DNA of 64,000 bases from Gloeobacter kilaueensis JS1 (GTDB lineage: Bacteria; Cyanobacteriota; Cyanobacteriia; Gloeobacterales; Gloeobacteraceae): NCBI RefSeq assembly GCF_000484535.1, contig NC_022600.1:4642234-4706233 (forward strand). Direction: 5' to 3'. This document shows, one piece after another, positions 45,064 to 53,217 of this stretch (positions are counted from its first letter, which is position 1; each line of letters opens with the position of its first letter). A program made the position numbers and the translations under genes. The notes under the pieces were generated by a model, which did not search any database, was not told the DNA's origin, and saw only the letters and a program-made list of their open reading frames with translations.

Positions 45064-46353
45064 GTGCTCGATCCCAAACTGCTGCGCGACAAGCCGGAGT
45101 GGCTCACCGAACGGCTGAATACGCGCGGGGACGATTTTGGTCCCACCGTGCAGCAGCTGGTGCTGCTCGATCGGGAGCGGCGGGCCAGCCAGACGGAGGT
45201 GGGCCGATTGCAGGCGGAGAGCAACCAGATCGGCAAACAGGTAGGAGCGCTGCTGCGCAGCGGCCTGGCGGCGGACGCCCAGGAGGTGCTCGCCCTCAAG
45301 CAGCAGGGCCGGGATCTGGGGGACAGCCTTGCCCGCTTGCAGGAGCAGGAGCGCACCCTGGACGAGCAGTTTGGGAAGTTGCTCCTTACCCTGCCGAATG
45401 TTCCCCAGCCGGTGGTGCCGGTGGGCAAAGACGAAACAGAAAACAAAGAAGTGCGCCGCTGGGGCGAGCCGCGCACATTTGATTTCGAGCCCCTGCCTCA
45501 CTGGGAGATTGGCGAGAAGCTGGGGCTTCTGGGTTTCGAGCGGGCAACAAAGGTGGCCCAGACCCGCTTTGCCCTGCTGGTAGGCGACGGAGCCCTGCTG
45601 GAGCGTGCCCTCATCTGGTTCATGCTGGATCGCCACCGCGCCCACGGCTACAGCGAAGTGCTGCCACCTTATCTAGTCAATACCACTGCCCTGACTGGCA
45701 CCGGGCAGTTGCCGAAATTTGCCGAAGATAGCTTCCGCTGCCAGGACGACGAGCTGTGGCTGATTCCGACGGCAGAAGTGCCGGTGACCAACCTCTACGC
45801 AGGCGAGGTCTTGAGCGCCGCTGAGCTGCCGATTCACCACTGCGCCTTCACCCCGTGTTTTCGGCGCGAGGCCGGGAGCTATGGCCGCGACACGCGGGGG
45901 CTGATTCGCCTCCACCAGTTTCATAAAGTCGAACTGGTCAAATTCTGCCGCCCCGAGCACTCCGAGGCGGAGCACGAAAGCCTGGTAGCGGACGCGGAGG
46001 ATATTTTGCAAAAACTCGAGTTGCCGTACCGGGTGCTGGAATTGTGTACGGGCGATCTGGGCTTTTCCGCCTCCCGCTGCTTTGATCTGGAAGTCTGGTT
46101 GCCGAGCCAACAGCGCTACCGCGAAATCTCCTCGTGCTCGAATTTTCTCGACTTCCAGGCGCGCCGGGCCAAACTGCGCTTCAAAGACCCGGATAAAAAA
46201 GGGACCGAATTTTTGCACACTCTAAACGGCTCCGGTCTGGCCGTGGGCCGCACCTTCGCCGCCATCCTCGAAAATTACCAGAACGCCGATGGGACGGTGA
46301 GCGTGCCCCGCGTCCTCAGGCCCTACCTGGGCAAGGATTTGCTCAGCCCCTGA
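45064..46353 (+). CDS. serS: Seryl-tRNA synthetase
   Basis: A 429-residue class II synthetase. The N-terminal coiled-coil arm (residues 30-105) contacts the long variable arm of tRNA-Ser; the catalytic core has motif 2 (F-R-R-E-A-G-S-Y-G near 275, with R-L-H-Q-F near 290) and motif 3 (N-G-S-G-L-A-V-G-R near 395). It starts with GTG 45064. Length and motifs are normal. Confidence 0.96.
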   Translation: MLDPKLLRDKPEWLTERLNTRGDDFGPTVQQLVLLDRERRASQTEVGRLQAESNQIGKQVGALLRSGLAADAQEVLALKQQGRDLGDSLARLQEQERTLDEQFGKLLLTLPNVPQPVVPVGKDETENKEVRRWGEPRTFDFEPLPHWEIGEKLGLLGFERATKVAQTRFALLVGDGALLERALIWFMLDRHRAHGYSEVLPPYLVNTTALTGTGQLPKFAEDSFRCQDDELWLIPTAEVPVTNLYAGEVLSAAELPIHHCAFTPCFRREAGSYGRDTRGLIRLHQFHKVELVKFCRPEHSEAEHESLVADAEDILQKLELPYRVLELCTGDLGFSASRCFDLEVWLPSQQRYREISSCSNFLDFQARRAKLRFKDPDKKGTEFLHTLNGSGLAVGRTFAAILENYQNADGTVSVPRVLRPYLGKDLLSP

Positions 46354-46371
46354 ATTCACCTGCGCAGGGCG

Positions 46372-46399
46372 TTGACAGGGGGAGCTTATTTGCTACACT
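46372..46399 (+). promoter_or_regulatory. marR promoter (TTGACA-16-TACACT)
   Basis: A sigma-70-type -35 box TTGACA (46372-46377) and -10 box TACACT (46394-46399) are 16 bases apart, just before the MarR-family gene. This is the best promoter match in the window. Confidence 0.7.
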
Positions 46400-46402
46400 G
46401 AT

Positions 46403-46421
46403 ATTACGCACACGAAGTAAT
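46403..46421 (+). promoter_or_regulatory. Candidate MarR operator, inverted repeat
   Basis: ATTAC and GTAAT arms separated by 9 bases, immediately downstream of the -10 box and before the marR start. The placement suits autorepression. Confidence 0.4.
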
Positions 46422-46435
46422 TGGATTAGCAAGGC

Positions 46436-46915
46436 ATGGAGACGACCACCCGAGAACCTTCCCGGCAGGCATTCTTCGAAGAGTGGAAGGATATTCTCGC
46501 TCCCACCGGCTTCGGGTATCGAGTGCGGATTCTCTCGCAGTTGATGAGTCGTCGCTTTCAAGACCGGCTCGAACCGTTTGGCATCACCCCCTTTCACTGG
46601 GTCGTGCTCTGCTGCCTGTGGCAGGAGGACGGTCTGCCCACTTCGGCCATCTGCGAGCGGCTGCAGCAGGTGGGCGGCACCCTCACCGGCGTGCTTGACC
46701 GGATGGAGGAGCGGGGTCTGGTCCGCCGCGAGCGCGACAGCCGCGACCGGCGCATCTGGCGCGTGTTTCTTACCGAGCAGGGCGAAGAACTGATGGACGA
46801 GCTGCCGCCTGTGGTGCGCCGGGTCAAAGAAGAGACCCTGGCTGGGATCGCCGAGGAGGAGCGCGCCCTATTAAGCCGCCTGCTCGATCGGACGATCGCC
46901 AATCTCGCCAATTAA
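46436..46915 (+). CDS. MarR-family transcriptional regulator
   Basis: A 159-residue winged-helix regulator. The recognition region is L-P-T-S-A-I-C-E-R-L near residue 65, followed by G-G-T-L-T-G-V-L-D-R-M-E-E-R-G-L-V and the wing D-S-R-D-R-R-I-W-R, typical of MarR/EmrR. It lies directly upstream of an emrAB-like pair and is very likely its repressor, inactivated by small phenolic or toxic compounds. A strong promoter and palindromes flank it. Confidence 0.9.
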   Translation: METTTREPSRQAFFEEWKDILAPTGFGYRVRILSQLMSRRFQDRLEPFGITPFHWVVLCCLWQEDGLPTSAICERLQQVGGTLTGVLDRMEERGLVRRERDSRDRRIWRVFLTEQGEELMDELPPVVRRVKEETLAGIAEEERALLSRLLDRTIANLAN

Positions 46916-46917
46916 CT

Positions 46918-46937
46918 TGACAGTTAATACGCTGTCA
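46918..46937 (+). promoter_or_regulatory. Palindrome TGACAG-N8-CTGTCA upstream of emrA-like gene
   Basis: Six-base inverted repeat arms at 46918-46923 and 46932-46937, just after the marR stop. A TATAAT box follows at 46951-46956, so the palindrome is well placed to block a promoter for the efflux genes. Confidence 0.45.
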
Positions 46938-46950
46938 TTTATTCTGCCTG

Positions 46951-46956
46951 TATAAT
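46951..46956 (+). promoter_or_regulatory. Possible -10 box of the efflux operon
   Basis: A perfect TATAAT 182 bases before the HlyD-family gene and 40 bases before a 35-residue small ORF. No TTGACA lies at normal spacing (the nearest is 28 bases upstream and part of the palindrome). Confidence 0.4.
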
Positions 46957-46995
46957 TTACGTATGCTAAGCAATCGTCGATTGAGCGGGGGAAAG

Positions 46996-47103
46996 ATGAG
47001 CGCACAAGATTTTGCAGGATGGACCCGGCACATACCCGATGTCGTCATGCCCCTCTTTTTTGCCTGTTTATTTAGCATTCTAAATAAACGCCCTCTTAAT
47101 TAG
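46996..47103 (+). CDS. Possible 35-residue leader ORF
   Basis: ATG 46996, preceded by GGGGGAAAG, opens a 35-codon frame ending at TAG 47103, 29 bases before the HlyD-family start. It ends in a hydrophobic stretch (M-P-L-F-F-A-C-L-F) and its last codons overlap a 10-bp hairpin. It could be a leader peptide or a small membrane protein. No homologue is known to me. Confidence 0.3.
   Translation: MSAQDFAGWTRHIPDVVMPLFFACLFSILNKRPLN
47066..47089. promoter_or_regulatory. 10-bp perfect hairpin before the emrA-like gene
   Basis: GTTTATTTAG and CTAAATAAAC are perfectly complementary around a CATT loop, ending 43 bases before the HlyD-family start. There is no U-tract, so it is either a repressor site (AT-rich MarR-type operator) or an mRNA structure in the leader. 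Confidence 0.45.
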
Positions 47104-47132
47104 TCTCGCTTCTTACCAAGGAGAGAGTTCAG

Positions 47133-48431
47133 ATGAAGAACGCGAAGGTAGCGACGGTACCGGCGGAGCTGACCGAAAGAGAAGCCGCAGACGCACCGAC
47201 CCGTCCGCTCAAAAAGGGATTGCCGCGCATTTTGTTGCTGGCGGGGCTGGGCATGGGTCTGGCGGCGGCAGGTGTCGCCGGTTTTCACTGGTGGCAGTAC
47301 GCATCGAGCCACGAGGAGACCGACGACGCCTACGTGAGCGGCCACATCCATCCGGTGAGTGCCCGGATCAACGGCACCGTGCAGAAGGTGCTCATCGACG
47401 ACAACCAGCCCGTCAAAGTCGGTCAGCCGCTGGTGCTGCTCGATCCTCGCGACTATCAGGTGCAGTTGCAGCAGGCGCAGGCGGCTCTGGCGGTGGCAAA
47501 GCGTCAGGCGGAAACGGCCCGCTCGAACATCGCCTTTGCTGCCGGTAGAGCTGGTGCCCAGCAGACGACCGCCGGGGGCAACGTCGGGGCAGCTGAAGCG
47601 GCGATCCGCTCCGCCCAGTCGGTGGTCGTCGAAGCTCAGGCCGGGATTCCAGCCGCCCAGGCCCAACTCGCCCAGGCAAACGCCAACCTGACCAAAGCCA
47701 GGCTCGACTACGAGCGCTACCAGAACCTCGAAAAAGAAGGCGTAGTCGCCCGCCAGCAGCTCGACACCGCCCGCGCCACCTACCAGGTGCAGGTGGCGGC
47801 CCGCGACGCGGCAGCCGAAGGGGTGCGCCAGGCCCAGGCCCGCCTTGCCCAGGCCAGACAGGGAGTAGCCAACGCCAGGGCCGGATTGCTGCAGTCGGAG
47901 GGTTCCCTCCAGGATGCGCGGGCGGCCAACCTCCAGACCGATGTCAACCGCGCCCAGTACGAGGCCGCCCTCGCCGCTGTCCAGCAGGCCGAGGCGAACG
48001 TGCGCAACGCCCAGCTGCAGCTTTCGTATACGCGCATCGCCGCCCCTATCGCCGGACGCATCGGCAAGCGCACCGTCGAGGCGGGCCAGCGCGTCCAGCC
48101 CGGCCAGCCCCTGCTCTCGGTCGTCCAGAATCAAGTCTGGGTGACGGCCAACTTCAAAGAAACGCAGCTCGCCCACATGCGCCCCGGTCAAACAGTCGAA
48201 GTGAAAGTCGATGCCCTGGGCGGCAAAGCCTTCGAGGGCAGAGTCAATAGTTTCTCCCCCGGCTCCGGCCAGACCTTTGCCCTCTTGCCCGCCGACAACG
48301 CCACCGGCAACTTCACCAAGATCGTTCAGCGGGTGCCGGTCAAGATCGTGCTCGATCCGGCGAGCGTGCGCGGCTACGAGCCGTTGCTCGTGCCTGGTCT
48401 ATCGGTCACAAGCAGTGTCGAGGTCAAATAG
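47133..48431 (+). CDS. HlyD/EmrA-type membrane fusion protein
   Basis: A 432-residue periplasmic adaptor for a tripartite efflux pump. One N-terminal membrane helix (about 30-50), then the lipoyl/barrel-sandwich half (S-G-H-I-H-P-V-S-A-R-I-N-G-T-V near 70), a long Ala/Gln-rich coiled-coil hairpin (105-290) and the second half (Y-T-R-I-A-A-P-I-A-G-R-I-G near 300). AAGGAGAG precedes the ATG. It is 12 bases upstream of the MFS partner and probably controlled by the MarR regulator. Confidence 0.9.
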   Translation: MKNAKVATVPAELTEREAADAPTRPLKKGLPRILLLAGLGMGLAAAGVAGFHWWQYASSHEETDDAYVSGHIHPVSARINGTVQKVLIDDNQPVKVGQPLVLLDPRDYQVQLQQAQAALAVAKRQAETARSNIAFAAGRAGAQQTTAGGNVGAAEAAIRSAQSVVVEAQAGIPAAQAQLAQANANLTKARLDYERYQNLEKEGVVARQQLDTARATYQVQVAARDAAAEGVRQAQARLAQARQGVANARAGLLQSEGSLQDARAANLQTDVNRAQYEAALAAVQQAEANVRNAQLQLSYTRIAAPIAGRIGKRTVEAGQRVQPGQPLLSVVQNQVWVTANFKETQLAHMRPGQTVEVKVDALGGKAFEGRVNSFSPGSGQTFALLPADNATGNFTKIVQRVPVKIVLDPASVRGYEPLLVPGLSVTSSVEVK

Positions 48432-48443
48432 GAGCGCCAGGCT

Positions 48444-50039
48444 ATGACCGCGAGCAGCATTGCAACAAAGCCCACTCCCACAGGCCAGAGCGATCAGGTG
48501 TCTCTCAGAACCTGGATCAACGTCGCAGGCGTTCTTCTGGGTGCGTTCATGGCAGTGCTCGACATCCAGATCACCAACTCGTCACTCAAAGATATCCAGG
48601 GGGCTTTGAGCGCCTCCCTCGACGAAGGCTCCTGGATTTCGACCGCCTACCTGGTCGCTGAGATCGTCGTCATTCCGCTCACCGGCTGGCTTGGCATCGT
48701 CTTCTCCAAGCGCAACTATCTACTGGTCAACGCGGCGCTCTTCGTCGTCTTCTCGGTCTGCTGCGCCTTTGCCTGGGATCTCAATTCAATGATCGTCTTT
48801 CGGGCACTGCAGGGGTTTACAGGTGGCGTGCTCATTCCGATGGCCTTTACGGTCATCCTCACCAAGTTGCCCCGCGCCAAACAGCCGGTGGGCCTCGCCC
48901 TCTTTGGCATCACCGCCACCTTTGCGCCCACGATCGGCCCGACATTGGGCGGCTGGCTCACCGAAAATTACGGCTGGGAGTATATCTTTTATCTCAACGT
49001 GATTCCCGGCGCGCTGCTCATCGCCTCGGTCTGGTTCACGATGGACAAGGAGCCGATGCAGCTGGGCCTCATCAAACAGGGCGACTGGTTCGGCATCCTC
49101 ACGATGGCGGTGGGCCTCGCCTCGCTGGAAGTGGTGCTCGAGGAGGGCAACCGCAAGGACTGGTTCGGCAACGACCTCATCCTGCGCCTCGCCATCGTCG
49201 CAGCGATTGCCCTGACCCTGTTTTTCTGGATCGAATTTACGAGCAAAAAGCCCTTTATCAACCTGCGCTTACTGGGCCTGCGCAACTTTGGCCTGGGTGC
49301 CGTCGTCAACGTCGGCCTGGGGCTGGGCCTCTACGGTTCGGTCTACATTCTGCCTCTGTATCTGGCCCAGATCCAGGGGTACAACGCCATGCAGATCGGT
49401 GTTGTGATCATGTGGGCGGGCCTACCGCAACTGGTGATCATTCCGCTGTTGCCCAAGTTGATGCAGCGCATCGACCCGCGCTGGCTACTCGGGTTCGGCT
49501 GCTTTATGTTCGGTGTCAGTTGTGTGATGAACGCCTACATGACGAGCCAGACCGGCTACGACCAGCTCATCTGGTCGCAACTGGTGCGCGCCATTGGCCA
49601 GCCCTTTATCATCACACCCCTCTCGACGATCGCCACCTCTGAAATTCCGCCGGGACCGGAGGCCGGCTCCGCTTCGGGGTTGTTTAACATGATGCGCAAC
49701 CTCGGCGGCTCGATCGGGATCGCCGTTTTGAGCACCCTGCTCACCTGGCGCGAACAGCTCCACTCCGAGCGCATCGGCGAGGCAATCTCGCTTTACGCTC
49801 CCCAGACCCAGGAGCGGCTAAACCAGCTCACCCAGTTTTTTACCAGCCGGGGCGCTGACCTTGCCAGTGCCCAGGAGCAGGCGATCAAGGCCCTCGACAC
49901 GATCGTGCGTCGCGAAGCTTACACGATGGGCTACAACGATTGTTTCTTCTTTATCGGTGCGGCGCTCATCCTTTGTTCGGCAGTTGTCGTATTCTTGAAG
50001 CGGCCCAAACTTGGGGCCGGTGGCGGAGGTGCCCATTGA
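48444..50039 (+). CDS. DHA2-family multidrug MFS transporter, EmrB-like
   Basis: A 531-residue inner-membrane drug/proton antiporter with 14 predicted helices. Motif C-like and DHA2 signatures are visible: A-V-L-D-I-Q-I-T-N-S-S-L near residue 33, R-A-L-Q-G-F-T-G-G-V-L-I-P near 120 and P-T-I-G-P-T-L-G-G-W-L near 158. It works with the preceding HlyD-family protein and an outer-membrane channel that is not encoded here. The stop overlaps the next small gene by 4 bases (TTGA). Confidence 0.92.
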   Translation: MTASSIATKPTPTGQSDQVSLRTWINVAGVLLGAFMAVLDIQITNSSLKDIQGALSASLDEGSWISTAYLVAEIVVIPLTGWLGIVFSKRNYLLVNAALFVVFSVCCAFAWDLNSMIVFRALQGFTGGVLIPMAFTVILTKLPRAKQPVGLALFGITATFAPTIGPTLGGWLTENYGWEYIFYLNVIPGALLIASVWFTMDKEPMQLGLIKQGDWFGILTMAVGLASLEVVLEEGNRKDWFGNDLILRLAIVAAIALTLFFWIEFTSKKPFINLRLLGLRNFGLGAVVNVGLGLGLYGSVYILPLYLAQIQGYNAMQIGVVIMWAGLPQLVIIPLLPKLMQRIDPRWLLGFGCFMFGVSCVMNAYMTSQTGYDQLIWSQLVRAIGQPFIITPLSTIATSEIPPGPEAGSASGLFNMMRNLGGSIGIAVLSTLLTWREQLHSERIGEAISLYAPQTQERLNQLTQFFTSRGADLASAQEQAIKALDTIVRREAYTMGYNDCFFFIGAALILCSAVVVFLKRPKLGAGGGGAH

Positions 50040-50224
50040 CCCAATTGCAGGATCTGTTGAGCGACCAGCAGTATCGCACAGTCCTCAAAGCAGCCAGTCG
50101 AGCCCAGGACGAGCGGCAGCTACCGCTCGTCGCCTGGGCTCTGGGCTTTGTGAGCCTGACGGAACTGGCGGCTGTCCTGGAGACGGCCAACCGCAGCCAG
50201 AACGCACCGACCCCCAGACCTTAG
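50036..50224 (+). CDS. DUF2949-like small cyanobacterial protein
   Basis: 62 residues from TTG 50036, translationally coupled to the MFS gene through a TTGA overlap. The helix pattern L-Q-D-L-L-S followed by L-P-L-V-A-W-A-L-G-F-V-S-L-T-E-L matches the short DUF2949 proteins of cyanobacteria. Function unknown. Confidence 0.55.
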   Translation: MTQLQDLLSDQQYRTVLKAASRAQDERQLPLVAWALGFVSLTELAAVLETANRSQNAPTPRP

Positions 50225-50237
50225 CCGTCGAACGATC

Positions 50238-50828
50238 ATGGCGAAGCCGCTCCTGGTCTTCGATCTGATGGACACGGTGATCGTCGATCCGTTTTATCGG
50301 GAAGTGCCCGCCTACCTGGAGACCACCCTCGAAGAATTGCTCAAGGTCAAACATCCCACCAGCTGGATCGAATTTGAGACCGGCCTGACCGACGAGGCCG
50401 GTTTTTTAGCCCGCTTCTACCGCGAGGACAGCGGCCTGACGTTACTTTCGCCCGAAGATTTTAAGCACATTTTCTTTTCGGCCTACCGCTTCGTCGATGG
50501 CATGGAGCTGTTGCTGGAAGAACTCAGATCCTCCGGCTACAGACTCTGGGTGCTCTCGAACTACAGCCGCTGGGCAGTGCGCGCCCGCGAGATCCTGGGT
50601 CTCGATCGCTTCTTTGAGGGCTACAGTATTTCCTGCGACATCGGCCACCGCAAACCCAGCCCCCAGGCTTATCAGGCGGTGATCGACGCCACCGGCGAGC
50701 GGGACTGTCTGCTCATCGACGACCGGCCAGTGAACATTGCCGGAGCCCGCGCCGCAGGCATGGACGGCATCTTGTTTGAGAACACCACCGCCCTGCGCCG
50801 TGTGCTGGAGGCGCGGGGCATCTGCTAG
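50238..50828 (+). CDS. HAD hydrolase resembling plastid FMN hydrolase
   Basis: A 196-residue HAD protein with motif I F-D-L-M-D-T: nucleophile Asp9 is present but the usual second Asp is Met11. The following D-P-F-Y-R-E-V-P-A-Y, K-H-P-T-S-W-I-E-F-E and L-I-D-D-R-P-V-N segments closely resemble the plant chloroplast FMN hydrolase FHy1 family, as far as I can recall it. A flavin mononucleotide phosphatase role is therefore plausible. It is close downstream of the DUF2949 gene on the same strand. Confidence 0.7.
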   Translation: MAKPLLVFDLMDTVIVDPFYREVPAYLETTLEELLKVKHPTSWIEFETGLTDEAGFLARFYREDSGLTLLSPEDFKHIFFSAYRFVDGMELLLEELRSSGYRLWVLSNYSRWAVRAREILGLDRFFEGYSISCDIGHRKPSPQAYQAVIDATGERDCLLIDDRPVNIAGARAAGMDGILFENTTALRRVLEARGIC

Positions 50829-50837
50829 CTTGAGAAC

Positions 50838-51197
50838 ATGGAAGAGAACCGCCCGGTGTACCCCACGGACCGCACGTCGCTGGAGCGCGACTGCGCCCTC
50901 GAATTTGTCGTCGCCGGTGGTCCCGGCGGCCAGCATCGCAACAAGACCGAGAGCGGTGTGCGGCTTACTCACAAGCCGAGCGGCACGGTCGTGCTCGCCA
51001 CCGAGCGCCGCTCCCAGCACCAGAATCGGGAGGTGGCCTTCGAGCGCATGGCCGCAAAGCTTGCCCGTGGGCAGCAAATCCAGCCGCCCCGCAAGCCGAC
51101 GCGCCTCTCAAAAGCAGCAAAAGCGCGCATCCTCGAAGCGAAGCGTCGCCGCTCCGCCCTCAAGCGCGAGCGCACCAGTCGCGTCGAGATCGACTAG
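50838..51197 (+). CDS. RF-1-domain peptidyl-tRNA hydrolase-like protein (ArfB type)
   Basis: 119 residues consisting of a release-factor catalytic domain with the G-G-P-G-G-Q-H motif near residue 27 and a Lys/Arg-rich tail (A-K-R-R-R-S-A-L-K-R-E-R). It lacks the codon-recognition domains, as in ArfB/YaeJ, so it probably rescues stalled ribosomes by hydrolysing peptidyl-tRNA. It starts 9 bases after the HAD gene stop. Confidence 0.82.
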   Translation: MEENRPVYPTDRTSLERDCALEFVVAGGPGGQHRNKTESGVRLTHKPSGTVVLATERRSQHQNREVAFERMAAKLARGQQIQPPRKPTRLSKAAKARILEAKRRRSALKRERTSRVEID

Positions 51198-51206
51198 AGC
51201 GGTGCT

Positions 51207-52331
51207 GTGCAGAAGTACTTTGCCACCGTCGCCAGGAGTCTTGAGGCGGTCGCCGCCGCCGAGCTGGAAAAGCTCGGAGCGTCGCATATCGAACCCGGTT
51301 TTGCCGGTGTGAGTTTCTCAGGCGATCTGGAGATGCTGTACCGGGTCAATCTCTGGGCACGGACGATCTTTCGCGTGCTGGTGCCGATTGCCGAATTTCG
51401 AGCGACCACCCGCGAGGAACTGTACCGGCAGGTGCGCCGCATCGACTGGCAGCCGTACCTCGATACCAGCGCCACTTTTGCCGTCGATGTCACCGGCAGC
51501 AACGCCCAACTCAACCACAGCCACTTCACGGCCCTACAGATTAAAAACGCGATCGTCGATCAGCAGCGCGAGCGCGACGCTCGCCGCTCCAGCGTCGATC
51601 TGCTCCGGCCCGATCTGCGCCTCAACGCCCACATCTACCAGGACCGCTGCATTCTCAGCCTCGACAGCTCGGGGGGGAGTTTGCACAAGCGAGGCTACCG
51701 GCCCGCGATGGGCATCGCCCCCCTCAAAGAAACCCTCGCCGCCGCCTTGATCGACCTGTGCGGCTGGGATCCGGCCCTCCCTTTTGTCGATCCGCTCTGC
51801 GGCTCCGGCACCCTGCCCATCGAGGCGGCGATCAAGGCCCTCGACATCGCCCCTGGTCTCGGGCGCGACCGCTTCGGCTTCGAGGGCTGGCCGGGGTTCG
51901 ACCGGCCCCTCTGGCAGCGGTTACAGAGCGAGGCAAAAGCGCGGCGGCACGAGCGGCCCCGCGCCCCAATCGCCGGCAGCGACCACGACAGAGCAGTACT
52001 GCAGCTGGCAAAAGACAACGCCCGGCGCGGCGGCCTCAAAGCAGCGATCCACTGGCAGGTTCGGGAACTGGCACAACTTGAAGCACCCGCCCCCCAGGGC
52101 GTGCTCGTCTGCAACCCGCCCTACGGCGAGCGCCTGGGGGAGGCGAGCGCCCTGGGCAGCCTCTACCGGACGATCGGCGACGTGTTCAAACAGCGCTTCA
52201 AGGGCTGGACCGCCTTTGTACTCACAGCCAACCGGGAACTGGCCAAACAGATCGGCCTGCGGCCCGCTCAGCGCCTGCCCATCTTCAATGGTGCGCTTCC
52301 CTGTACGTTCCTCAAGTATGAGCTGTACTGA
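51207..52331 (+). CDS. THUMP-domain 23S rRNA guanine-N2 methyltransferase (RlmL/YpsC-like)
   Basis: 374 residues. An N-terminal ferredoxin-like and THUMP region (1-160) is followed by a Rossmann methyltransferase: D-P-L-C-G-S-G-T-L-P-I-E near residue 193 binds SAM and N-P-P-Y-G-E-R near 300 is the catalytic N-P-P-Y motif for exocyclic amines. It matches the N-terminal half of RlmL and the stand-alone YpsC type, which modify 23S rRNA. GTG start, 9 bases after the ArfB-like gene. Confidence 0.87.
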   Translation: MQKYFATVARSLEAVAAAELEKLGASHIEPGFAGVSFSGDLEMLYRVNLWARTIFRVLVPIAEFRATTREELYRQVRRIDWQPYLDTSATFAVDVTGSNAQLNHSHFTALQIKNAIVDQQRERDARRSSVDLLRPDLRLNAHIYQDRCILSLDSSGGSLHKRGYRPAMGIAPLKETLAAALIDLCGWDPALPFVDPLCGSGTLPIEAAIKALDIAPGLGRDRFGFEGWPGFDRPLWQRLQSEAKARRHERPRAPIAGSDHDRAVLQLAKDNARRGGLKAAIHWQVRELAQLEAPAPQGVLVCNPPYGERLGEASALGSLYRTIGDVFKQRFKGWTAFVLTANRELAKQIGLRPAQRLPIFNGALPCTFLKYELY

Positions 52332-52450
52332 CCGAATGGCTCCTTTTGCTCTACTGAGGGTAGGAGCCCCAGTTGCCTCCCCCGGCTGATGGGAAGCGGG
52401 ATAGATGAGAGCTAGTCTTTACCTAACAACATATTTCAGACCAGGCAGAT

Positions 52451-52657
52451 ATGGCGAACTTTAGACAACAGAGCGAAATGCCCGAAGAGCTGCGCATTTC
52501 GATTGAAAAGTTGATGCTTGAGACCACCGAGCCCCTCGATCCCCTGCTCTCGCTCAAAATTACGAATATGACGATGAATCTGGCAAAGGTCGTCTATCAG
52601 ATGGGCCGCCGGGATGGCAGCCCCAGCTTTGCAGCCGACGGTTTTGTCCCTTTTTGA
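52451..52657 (+). CDS. Small conserved-looking hypothetical protein
   Basis: 68 residues, mostly helical (L-R-I-S-I-E-K-L-M-L, L-A-K-V-V-Y-Q-M-G). GC-rich codons and the position between two real genes support it. No clear ribosome-binding site; AGGCAGAT lies upstream. Function unknown. Confidence 0.5.
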   Translation: MANFRQQSEMPEELRISIEKLMLETTEPLDPLLSLKITNMTMNLAKVVYQMGRRDGSPSFAADGFVPF

Positions 52658-52695
52658 CCGGTCCAGAATCTGACTGCAGGCGCGCACTGCCGGTG

Positions 52696-52701
52696 GTACT
52701 A
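52696..52701 (+). promoter_or_regulatory. Possible -10 box of the glutathione peroxidase gene
   Basis: TACTAT within GGTACTATCTT, 31 bases before the ATG, identical in 11 bases to the sequence before the porin gene (1991-2003 region). No good -35 was seen. Confidence 0.3.
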
Positions 52702-52731
52702 TCTTGAGGCTGTGACAATGGCCTGCTCCCG

Positions 52732-53217
52732 ATGAGTGCTACTATCTCCGATATTTCTGTCAAGACTATAGATGGCGAGAACCGCTCCCTCAGCGCCTAT
52801 GCAGGCAAGGTTCTGCTGATTGTGAATGTCGCTTCCTACTGCGGCTACACCCCCCAGTACGCTGGACTGGAACAGCTCTACCAGCGCTATCAGTCTGCCG
52901 GGTTGCGCATTCTTGCCTTTCCGTGCAACGACTTTGGAGCCCAGGAGCCGGGCAGCAACGCTGAGATCGCCCAGTTCTGCGACCGCCGCTACGGCGTGAG
53001 CTTCGAGCTATTCGACAAGGTCCATGCTCGCGGCTACGAGCAGCATCCGCTCTACGCCCGCCTGGTTAAAAAAGCCAATCCCTCCGGGGATGTCTCCTGG
53101 AACTTCGAGAAATTTTTGATTAGCAGGCAGGGCGAAATCGTCGGGCGCTTCCGCAGCGGCGTCGCCCCCGAGTCGCCGGAACTGATAGCGGCGATCGAGG
53201 GCGAACTGGCAAAGTGA
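52732..53217 (+). CDS. Glutathione peroxidase-family thiol peroxidase
   Basis: A 161-residue cytoplasmic peroxidase of the Cys-type GPX family. Peroxidatic Cys37 is in V-A-S-Y-C-G-Y-T, Gln71 and Trp123 (V-S-W-N-F) complete the catalytic set, and Cys65 or Cys83 could be the resolving Cys, which suggests thioredoxin rather than glutathione as donor. Expected to reduce lipid or hydrogen peroxides. It is the last host-like gene before the AT-rich island. Confidence 0.93.
   Translation: MSATISDISVKTIDGENRSLSAYAGKVLLIVNVASYCGYTPQYAGLEQLYQRYQSAGLRILAFPCNDFGAQEPGSNAEIAQFCDRRYGVSFELFDKVHARGYEQHPLYARLVKKANPSGDVSWNFEKFLISRQGEIVGRFRSGVAPESPELIAAIEGELAK

Noticed and set aside
52332-52450. GC-rich intergenic stretch resembling part of a cobalamin riboswitch
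   Set aside because: Only a GGGAAGCGGG-like string fits; the conserved core elements are absent.
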